A stretch of 12,931 nt of DNA from Beroe ovata (lineage: Eukaryota > Ctenophora > Nuda > Beroida > Beroidae): NCBI GenBank assembly GCA_946803715.1, contig CAMPET010000003.1:776751-789681 (forward strand). The letters are read 5' to 3'. Positions 1 to 8,900 of this stretch are shown here, piece by piece; within the stretch, counting starts at the first letter, position 1, and every line of letters begins with the position of its first letter. The position numbers and the translations under genes are program-made. The notes beneath the pieces were generated by a model that saw only the letters and a list, made by a program, of their open reading frames with translations, had not been told where the DNA came from and ran no database searches.

Positions 1-578
1 ACGGGTCATGAGAGATCTTGATGATTGAAAATCACAGAAGGACGTTTAATTTAACTATTTTTGATTTTGGTGTGTAGACATTAGAGTAGGTTGCCGTTAC
101 GTGGGCAAGCCAGGTGTTTTAATTAAACCTTCTTGTGACTAGGCTGATAACTGCGAGATAAGGGCAGGTGCTTATTTACACCACGTTTGAGTACCCTGTG
201 AATCGGCACATGATGAAGGTGGACAGGTGCGAATGAGTGTTAAACAGGGTGTTATCGCGTGAGAAAGGAATGGGCGAGAGAAAGAGTGGGCGTGAAAGTG
301 AGCAGTTCTGAGGTTGGGGTTGAATGTTTGGTGTCTCATATTCGGTGTCTCTATTTAGCATTTTAAGTTTCCTTACCAAATCTCCGCCTACCAATTGTCT
401 CCTGCCTCTCACCATTGTCACAACCACCAAATTGTGTACGCAGTGGACTAGGGTGCGCCCTTTTTTCTAACTTTTTGAGGCTCTACCTTTTCTGGTAGAT
501 CTCGATGAGCTGATCACGAAGATGTCAAGCTTTTTGAAATTGGACAACGCCTTCCTTGTGCCAAATGATATTTACTTT
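1..578. other. Left flank, no recognisable gene
   Basis: I see no convincing gene, RNA or repeat structure here. A minus-strand open frame (about 430 to 176) is short and has no recognisable motif. A short ATG-led stretch inside it is followed by a plausible GTAAGG donor near 376, so a first exon of a gene running off the left edge cannot be excluded. Confidence 0.4.
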
Positions 579-580
579 TT

Positions 581-613
581 AGTCACGTGATCAGTCACGT
601 GGGTCACGTGACT
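581..613. promoter_or_regulatory. Cluster of three CACGTG E-box palindromes
   Basis: CACGTG occurs at 584-589, 596-601 and 605-610. The outer two sit inside an inverted pair (AGTCACGTGA at 581-590, TCACGTGACT at 604-613). CACGTG is the core site of bHLH factors of the Myc/Max/USF type, but the motif may also be part of a repeat terminus, because it sits just outside repeat copy A. No gene start is adjacent. Confidence 0.35.
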
Positions 614-631
614 CATCTGCTAGTACTTTTT

Positions 632-654
632 GCGCGCGCTAAGCTCGCGCGCGC
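632..654. repeat. CG-alternating hairpin
   Basis: Two runs of alternating G and C (632-639 and 646-654) flank a short centre and can fold back on each other. Alternating CG of this kind can adopt Z-DNA and is depleted in methylated animal genomes. It lies about 25 bp outside repeat copy A. Confidence 0.5.
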
Positions 655-678
655 TTATTTCAGTATGTCCTAGGCAGT

Positions 679-1026
679 AGGCATGCGCTATGATATTGAT
701 ATGCAATGATTTTGAATTTTAATGATGATCCAAGCCAACACACAGATATTTCAATGAAACAATTAACAGACGTACAAATACAATAGGCTAAGACTTTAGA
801 CAATGACATCCTCTGCAATTGATTGAGTGACGTACTCAAAGTCAAAGTGATCAAACATTGGTCAAAATGAAGTACCATGGATTTGTACGGTGTCATGTGA
901 CCCAATACACTGAATGCTCCACCCTAACAAGCATATGCGACAGTCTGAGTAACATGATCACATGGCCTGGAGACAAAGAGCATATAGTTATACATTGTAC
1001 AATGTACATGGAATAATATTATACAT
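679..1026 (+). repeat. Subterminal repeat, copy A
   Basis: This is a direct copy of 1866-2222, starting at AGGCATGCGCTATG and ending near TACATGGAATAATA, with scattered substitutions and small indels. Its inner part also matches the reverse complement of 12790-12931. The inner end carries a perfect 16-base palindrome (991-1006). It could be the outer part of a transposon's long inverted repeat, or a dispersed repeat present three times by chance. Confidence 0.8.
991..1006. repeat. Perfect 16-bp palindrome TACATTGTACAATGTA
   Basis: This is a fully self-complementary 16-mer at the inner end of copy A. It is repeated exactly at 2187-2202 in copy B, and a partial form occurs at about 2523-2538. 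Conservation in both diverged copies hints at a protein-binding site, but its function is unknown. Confidence 0.6.
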
Positions 1027-1130
1027 TGCAAGCTGATTATATCTCTTCAACCCCACTGAAGTTGAACTAGATGAAAGATTGAGTAGTCAAAGCTGCACAA
1101 GATCCATGTCGTTATTGATGGAGATAGTGA

Positions 1131-1845
1131 TACGTCACTGATACCAATACCACGATACAGTTTGGTCCGGTGGAAGTGGCGTCAAGTGATCAACATCGCC
1201 CCCTTGAGTTTCAGTTATAAGCGGGACGCGACGCCATGATTGGTGTCAAGCAGCACTATCTATATCCCTGTCGCTGTCAGTAGCGAGCGGGACCTGACAC
1301 GACTTGTGTTAATCCACTGACTTATCAATACCGGAATTTGATAACGCTGCCGCTGCTTCAATAATTCTGGAGCATATAGGCAAACAGTCAGCAGCGCTGA
1401 AGTCTGCTTATGGTCCGCTTATCTTGTCGTTACGAGCATGGTGCAATTATGGTATATAGCCCCAGCCCCCAACCCCATCGGAGTTATATGATGCTTGTAA
1501 TAATTGCACCATGCTCGTTACAACAACTACAAGATGAGTGGACTTTGAGCGGACTTTAAGCGGACTCTCAGCAGACTTCAGCGCTGTTGACTGCTTTTAT
1601 ATGCTTCAGACTTATTAAAGCAGCGGAAGCATTATAAAATGCCGGTATTGAGTCCGTGGATTAACAAAAGTGGTGACAGGTCCCGCTCACTACTGACAGT
1701 GACAGGGATAGTGCTGCTTGACACCGAGCATGGTGTCGCGTCCCGCTTATAACTGAAACTCAAGGGTGAAGGGGGCGATGTTGATTGCTTGACACTGCAC
1801 TTCAACCGGATGCATCTGTTTCATGATATTGTTATCAGTGACGTA
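1131..1845. repeat. 715-bp foldback (MITE-like) element with arms over 300 bp
   Basis: The left arm (1131 to about 1450) is the imperfect reverse complement of the right arm (about 1502 to 1845); a spacer of about 50 bp rich in C separates them. The ends read TACGTCACTGATA and TATCAGTGACGTA. If the element proper starts at CGTCACTGATA, the flanking TA on both sides would be a 2-bp target-site duplication. No coding frame is present, so it is non-autonomous. Inside each arm lie 11-bp tandem units: two on the left (1401-1422) and four on the right (1534-1577). It sits between direct repeats A and B. Confidence 0.85.
1534..1577. repeat. Four 11-bp tandem units in foldback right arm
   Basis: The units are ATGAGTGGACT, TTGAGCGGACT, TTAAGCGGACT and CTCAGCAGACT. 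The left arm has only two matching units (1401-1422), so copy number changed between the arms. The unit shares TTAAGCGGA with the nine-unit array at 11533-11631, which has the same 11-bp period. Confidence 0.7.
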
Positions 1846-1865
1846 AAAATCTAGAAAGGATCACN

Positions 1866-2222
1866 AGGCATGCGCTATGATATTGATATGCAATGATTCC
1901 GTGATTCTGAATTTTGATGATGATCCAACACACGTCACTGCACTCAGCACTGACGGTTTCAGTGAAACAGACGTACAAATACAATGAGCTAAGGCTATAG
2001 ACGATGGCATCCTCTGCAGTTGATTGAGGGACGTACTCAGAGTCAGACATTGGTCGATTAAGATCAGAATGAAGTACTATGGATTTGTACGGTGTCATGT
2101 GACCCAAAACACTGAATGCTCCACCCTAGCAAGCATATACGACAGTCTGAGTCACATGATCACATGGCCTGGAGACAAGGAGCATATACATTGTACAATG
2201 TACATGGAATAATACTATACAT
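1866..2222 (+). repeat. Subterminal repeat, copy B
   Basis: This is a direct repeat of 679-1026, lying just inside the foldback element. Relative to copy A it carries extra bases near 1930-1960 and keeps CATTGGTCGATTAAGAT, which copy A lacks but copy C has. Its orientation is opposite to copy C at the right edge, as expected for one end of a unit flanked by inverted repeats. Confidence 0.8.
2187..2202. repeat. Perfect 16-bp palindrome, second copy
   Basis: It is identical to 991-1006 and lies at the same place within copy B. Confidence 0.6.
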
Positions 2223-2609
2223 TACCTATATTCTGAGGGTGCGCATGCTATGCTGAATATACAGACAATCAGACATTTCAGTCCTTACCTAGTTAAATTC
2301 CCGATCACCTATGTGCTATCCCAAGTAAGTAAGCATATGCTATAGAAGATTGAAACATGTATAATGAAAGTATAAATTAAGTTGCTCGTAATACAGCAAA
2401 CAAAGATCTGAAAATATCATTCATATTCAATTACTAAATTACTCGATGCAAAATGTCAAAATATACCATAACCAATGTACTGCCTATGTATTTCTTTACA
2501 ACTATACAATCTGAATGTACATTATACATTGTACAATTTCAATATAAGCAGTCAGTTAAAAACTAACAATAACCATGAATCAACCACAGTCACTCCGAGT
2601 TTAATAATA
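2223..2609. other. A+T-rich 3' flank of gene 1
   Basis: No gene is seen. This is the sequence downstream of the gene 1 stop on the minus strand. It contains one ATTAAA signal directly after the stop (2600-2605) and a partial TTGTACAA-type palindrome near 2530. Confidence 0.5.
2600..2605 (-). terminator. Possible poly(A) signal ATTAAA for gene 1
   Basis: On the minus strand ATTAAA begins only a few bases after the TGA stop of gene 1. It is the second most common animal polyadenylation hexamer and would place cleavage near 2570-2590. I saw no AATAAA before copy B. The very short 3' UTR makes this tentative. Confidence 0.35.
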
Positions 2610-2957
2610 TCATGTAAAAAGTGCTTTAGAGTGGGGTGTTGAGTGTCTTCTCTTGGGAGTTACAGGCGATCCCAGCTCCTGTAGATGTCGTTTTCGAGTA
2701 ACTTTCCCCCGCAGTCTCTTCCTAGAATCAGAGGTGGAGAATGCGTTTCCCAGGCAATTCTCATAGTCTATCGACATCTTCACAGCATCTGACGTTGTTT
2801 TCACCCCAGCTTCCACGCTCTGGTTGTGTGCCGGATAGTGCAAAACAAGCGGATTCTCCTTATAGATCATGAGGTCCAATCCCACAGTTACAGGCGGCTC
2901 TGTCAACAGTTTCCATCCCTTCTTTTCAGATAGAAAAGCAAGCCGGTTACTCATATC
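2610..2957 (-). CDS. Gene 1 exon 11 (residues 557-671), last catalytic Glu and basic tail
   Basis: Acceptor ATATTTCAG. It contains LLTEPP (573-578) and HNQSVEAGVK, where E605 is the candidate third catalytic acid. The tail (635-661) has several R/K clusters and an SPVTPKRR stretch resembling a phosphorylatable nuclear-localisation signal. It ends with TGA at 2612-2610. Confidence 0.85.
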   Translation of the reverse strand, partial: DMSNRLAFLSEKKGWKLLTEPPVTVGLDLMIYKENPLVLHYPAHNQSVEAGVKTTSDAVKMSIDYENCLGNAFSTSDSRKRLRGKVTRKRHLQELGSPVTPKRRHSTPHSKALFT

Positions 2958-5900
2958 CTGAAATATGCATAATATGATTATCGAATAAAAACGCGATGAA
3001 AGAATCAGTACCCACTATGTAGGTTCAGTACCTATAACTATGTTCCATTCAACATCGTAGTTCGGTTTGGAATAAGAGATAGGATTAAATGATTTACACT
3101 AATATACAGTGCCATTTTATCAATATCATAGTAATTTGAGAAGAGAAGTCGCCACACCCACCTTTCTCCTTCTAATCCGGGATAACTCCCACACTTCAGA
3201 GGCAACAAGGTTCAGCTGTGGTTTCCAGAATTTCCTCACTGTCCTCATGTGGTGATAGCTCCTCACCTCTTCGATAATATCTACAGCTCTCACGCGTACT
3301 TCTCTCCTTTCGTCCGCTAGGGAAGAGAAGTGGTGTAATTCTAAGATTAGATGTTTAAAGTCTTAATCTTATTATGTCAATTTGGAAAGTTTCAATTATA
3401 ATGATCTGAAATTAACAGCTAATTACCAAGCATGGATAGCAATATTGCTTCTGGGTGAGCGTAGAAGCAGTTCCATTGCAGGACGGGAGTGGCGATCTTC
3501 TTCTCCTCATCAGAGCAGTGGGTGTTCACCAGCTGAACCTCCTCCAGGAGAAGTGTTGCACCAAAACTGATTGAATTCTTTACTTTGATTGCCACGTGAA
3601 TCTGCAGGATATGAATAAAATTAAATGGCAATCAGCTTAAGTCCTCCGCATTTCGATGTGTACATCATAAAGTTATCAGCTGTCTTGATTTCCAACAACA
3701 AATACAATAATAGTTACCTTGACATAGACATTCACTATATAGTTGACGAATCTCTTGAGGTTGGGGTCAGAGCAGGTCCCTGACACGTACAGCCGCAACA
3801 CTCTACTAGCGGTAGTGTACCAGCGACTGTGGCACAGCTCACCAATCATCTCGTGCCTCATCTCGGCCGGGAATTTTCCTGAAGGGGTTGGAGGATGAAA
3901 CACGTTTGTCGTTTGCATTGTAACGGTCTGATCTGACTGAGAGCAGCGTATATCATTAAGTTGATAATCGAAAGGTTACTTCACGTAAATGTGAAATGAA
4001 GTGGCTCACCATCAGCGACCGCCCGAGCAATCCGCATGAGATACTTCACATCTGTACTGAATCTGGCCATTACTGCATCAGGTATGTCAGGGAAATCACT
4101 GCAGACAATCTGTTCGAAATCTCCGACCGGCAGTTCATGGAGATCACCAGCCAGTAGGCATCCGATAGGTCCGTCAAAATCGTAGGGTCCTGTAAGAATT
4201 GATATTATCATGAGATTATAAAAAACATAGTTCCTTGAGTTTAATTCAATGGAGATAATCAGATATAATGAGTGACGCCCTCGCTTGGAGGTTGGACCTC
4301 ATTTTAATGATATAAAGTAAAAGATATGATATAGAGTTTCTTTACACCTGTGAGGTGCGTAGTACTGTTAGGCCCTATTTCTCGAGGCGAAGCCGGGTGA
4401 AATCGGGGAACCATGCACCGAATAAGTGTGATCTAACGTTATTATCTAATGATTGGAACACAGGCTACTGATACCGCTGGGATATCCTCAAAAGTTAGAT
4501 AATAACCCTTCATATTTAGGATTCACATTACCTGTCGACTTGCCGTCGAGTTTCCCAATCAGATGCCGGAGTGGGAGTTCTGCTCGATGGATGCTGCAAA
4601 CTGCCCAGAAGAGAGACCGTCTAAAAATCCGCTGAAGATGAACGATCACTCCTTCCTGTTAAAAATTGAATGTCTCAGGCTGTGATTTGCATAAAACTGA
4701 CAAGGAATAAGGTATGATATCATTGCATGAAAATCAATCACAATGTATGAAAATCCAACCTATATCATCCTACTATCAGCATATTTGGCCAGTTTACTCA
4801 CATCACATCCAGTATTGACTGCTGTGCCGTCTGTTCCTGCCACTCGTAGATCTTCAGTTTTCAGATCCATGTACTTCACAAAGTCGGCTAGTCCCACAGC
4901 AATGCTCACACCTGAAAGATTTGAATTTCAATTAGAGTATGCCAATGTGTAACAATGACTTCGAATAGGAGTTTGTCAGAGTAAAATTAGTTATGAATCT
5001 TGTTCAGTTCAGGGTGCTCTCAAACTCGAAGACATCTTGTTGTCACTCACCTTTGCCGTCTTGAGGAACGAAGAAACCAGTGTAAACTCCCTCCTGTTTC
5101 TCCTCCTCACACCTCTCAGGGTAGTGCAGTACAACAGTGTAGTGCTCTTCTTCCTTCTGAGTCGTCCCTCCCGCCTCACTTCTGGTCAGTGTATGCCTGT
5201 CTTTCTTTCCATCGAAATACAGTCCTGAAGTATTTGGAGTGATTGGATAGCTAAGTTAATAGTGAATAATGTGCAAGCAATGTAATCCCAAATATTTAGC
5301 AATGTAATTCTAATATATTATACGAACCCTTTGCTTCAGCCCCTCGTCTCTCCTCTATAGCTGAATGGAACACCTTGCCTCGCTGACAGCGCACCTTTTT
5401 CTCTGTCACAACATCTTCAATCCCAATGTCAAGGTTGTATGAAGTGAGGATTTTTGCGACTGCTTCTGCCCCAACCTGCAATCTTGAAGCTACCTGGAGC
5501 GTGTGTGCGAGTGGGGTCACATTGTACGTAGAGTCTGAGTCTGATTCTTCTGACAAGGGGCAATAATCCAGATCCTCAACGTCCTAAAAGCAAAAACAAA
5601 TAAATCTTTTATGATGGATTGACAGTTAAGTCGAATATATATTATTCTCGGAAAGATAATTAGCCATCGATCATTAATCCCATGAGGTGACTTACATCGC
5701 AGTCATCGTCGGAAAAATGAAAAACACATGAGTGAAGACTGCCATCCTCAGCTGAAGAAGGTGATCGGCTCTTAGGCAACCTGAAATATAAAACACGGTG
5801 AGGGTTGAGGGTCGAAAGAAAGTATATCAATCTAATGACCCCTCCTGACCCCCTCCTGACCCCTGGCGAACCCCNCCCTTTTCACGTAAAGCTGTTGATT

Positions 5901-8900
5901 GTGGGGAGAGATAATAAGCAATGTTGAAATAGCACCTCATAGGAGTATTTATTTTGAAGTTTTTAGCCCTTTCCATGTAAAACTGCTGATTATGGAGAAA
6001 GACAATAAATGAGAGGTAGGCTGCACCCTCACAACATAGATTATGAGGTCATTGTCCCAACGACGGTTCGTGGATAAATAAAATACAGCTATAAACAATG
6101 TAAAATTGAATTTGAGATAACAGACAACATTTCTCATGTCATCAAAGATTAATAACTAAGTACATATCCCTACCAATAAAAATCATGTGAATCAACATTG
6201 TTCTGATATTATTGGCTAATTTTTGTGCAATAAAATGCACCTATCAAGCAAACAGTTCCTATCAGAAGCATGAGGGTAATCTGAAACTTTACGTACCAAA
6301 GGAGCATAATGAGAACTCAATTGTCCCGTTAATATTGCATTGGGTACTATTGCTCTAAGCAACGGCAGGATGGTGGCTCTGACTTGTTACGAGTATGTTT
6401 AGTTTGATAACTCTCTATCATTACTTGGGTGAGACAATGAGATAATTTTCAGTGAGTCCACCTTGCGTCAATATATAATTGTATGGGGCGTGCATTTCTG
6501 TAGCTCTCAGAGTTGCGGGAGGAAAGGCGCTGCCAAAATAAATCTGGGGTCAGCTCCTTCTCCACATCTTTTCCGAGGGTCCCCCCTCCGGTGAGCAGCT
6601 CAGGGGGGCAAGTGGCTTCTGAGTCTGTGTCACCGAATGGGTTCTTAAAATCCCTCAGGGAATTCCACAAGCGGAGAATACATATAGCAGATGAATACAG
6701 GACTGTATATTCTGAATTTGGAATTGACACTGCTACTGTATGTCTGTATTAAACAGAGAAACAAGTAAATTCCTGCTTATTCTCGTAGAACCATTTATTT
6801 TATGTCATTATCCCTTTCCATCAATAATGTGGAATCACTGTATTACGCAGAAAGACAGGTAAAATCCTGCTTATTCTCATAGAAGCGTTTATCTAAGATT
6901 TTATGTCATTGTCTGTCATCAGCATGACTGTATGAAGCGGAAAACATAAGCAAATCCTCATAGAAGCGTTCATTTGGTCATTATCCCTTTCCATCAATAA
7001 TGCGNATCTTCCTTTGATTCCTATCTCCAATCCCCCCGTCCATCTAAACTGTGGAGCTCAGAATTCCGGAGTTCTGGGTGGCCCAGCCTTGCAGTTGTAA
7101 GCTGTGAGGGGTACGGTGGGCCGAAACCCCTCCGTTCTCTCCTGTCACCTGCTGATACTAAGATTCAAATCGCAGTTGACAGGGGAGGGCCTTACATCTG
7201 TAGGGTAACCGCTGATGATCCACAGTTTAGACTCTTCCATCTCTTGTGTCAATCCTTGGATTAGAAAATCGATATCCAGCATTTTGCTATGTTTGCAGTA
7301 TACCCATACACCTCTATAGATAAGACTTTGGATTATGAGAATATTCAAAAGCTGTAAGGAATGATGCCAAAATCATACCTTTATTAGCTCTTTGCATCAG
7401 CCAAAATTCTAAACCGCCGGGAAGCATGCGGGAAGTGTTTTGGACCTTACCTATATATGACCACGCCCATCTCCAGTTTCCAGGGTGGAAAACCAAGATT
7501 TCAATTTTCATCCCTTTTTGCAATGTTCGCAATTCATAGTTCCGAAATTAAAAGTAGTATATATTTTCAACCACTTGAGTCGATTCCTGCTGTTGGTTTG
7601 GCACTTGAAGCAGCTCCTGATCTCGACATATCTCATTTCTGGCCAATTTTATCCAAAAAAAGCATGGAGGCTATGATAATTTATATAGCAAGTGCAAATA
7701 GGGATTTTTGAAAGGTTGATCTAAACCCACACAGTTTTGATTCTAAATTCCGATTTTTCTCTGAAGAAGCTACCAAAACTGGAGTAGGGGTGTGTCATAG
7801 GTGAAGCTCCAAAAGACCAGTGTATGCCTCAAAACTCAAAAGCGATGTTGAGAAATGACTCAAGGTTACTAAAAAAACCCCTACTTACATACCCTTCACA
7901 GTACACAATGTTTATAGATGGAATTGGGTGCTGGAATACACGCCAATTCCAAAAATGGGCGTGGTCGAGCCCAGATGCTCCAGAGCTGCTCAAAGTGCCA
8001 AAATAACATCGGGAATCAACTCAGAGGGTAAAAATAAACTAATTTGATACTTAGCATGACAAAACCGATGAAAGTCAGTTGCCATGGTTTTCTGAAACCG
8101 GTAAAGGGCGTGGTTCCGAAGATTTTGGTAAATGGTTTTCAACTGTGACCGATGTGTAGAGAAGGTATAGCGATTAAAATGAGATCTTGTCAACAAATTT
8201 CAATGGTTATACCATCACGTACGGTCGAAAATGGGCTCAGTATCACTCAGGTGTACCCAAAACTTCAAATGTCGGAAATCGATTCAGAATCTCTTTTAAC
8301 CCTTATTCACATACCCTATATGATAATATTTTTGAAGGCCTCTTGGCAACCCTTTGTCTGTCACATTTTCACACTTTTCGTGTCACATTGCCACACTGTT
8401 TTTCTCAGACTGTCACACTTTTCGTTTCAGACTGTCACACTGTCTCATGGGCGATGAGACTTTCCCACGGGTGATGTCGCACTGTCACACGGAAGCTGAC
8501 ACACTGTCACACTCTTAGCGCACTTGTTACAGTGTGACAAAGTCGTGTGACTGTGACATTGTGTTACTGTTAGTGCAAGTGCCCGTGTTACTACACCCCG
8601 CGACTGTATGACAGCGATCGTTTAACAATTGGCAGCATCTGTGTGACAGTGTGTCAGAGCAATTATGGCACTCAGACTTGTTACCGATATCAAATTCGTA
8701 GCGTAGCAACACATAAATCATGAAAACACCATGGGAGCTACTCAAGCTAATGATCCAGGTTTTTTTTTCGTATGAGCAAGAAAATCGTGAAAATCGTGAA
8801 GGTTAACATAGATCACAAGTAAACACTTGAATAGGTAGCACAGTAGATTAGGTATACGAGATAGATATACGTGACAGATATACGAGATACACTCGTGTCA

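Noticed and set aside
176-430. Minus-strand frame with a plausible donor, possible first exon of another gene
   Set aside because: Only about 13 codons precede the donor, no partner exon is in the window, and there is no recognisable motif.
1835-2212. Short frames on both strands inside copy B, one similar to a frame in copy A
   Set aside because: The similarity is that of the repeat DNA; indels between A and B shift the frame and an N interrupts one, so no protein is conserved.
6449-6730. Minus-strand open frame of about 93 codons in intron 1, possible extra exon
   Set aside because: It needs a weak acceptor inside the frame to keep phase, resembles nothing I recognise, and the direct exon 1-exon 2 junction already gives a continuous family-like sequence.
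7078-7170. Sequences resembling RNA polymerase III A box (TGGCCCAGCC) and B box (GATTCAAATC)
   Set aside because: They are about 80 bp apart, too far for a tRNA, and no cloverleaf stems are apparent.
7457-7711. Plus-strand frame of 84 codons with hydrophobic segments
   Set aside because: It lies in the diverged GGGCGTGG repeats, and no homologous frame is kept in the related unit at 10684-10900.
8152-8474. Two overlapping plus-strand frames of about 100 codons
   Set aside because: Both run into the TGTCACAC array and show no known motif; their coding look is an artefact of the repeat.
8340-8560. CRISPR-like array of short repeats
   Set aside because: Spacing is irregular, there are no unique spacers of constant length, and the setting is a eukaryotic intron.
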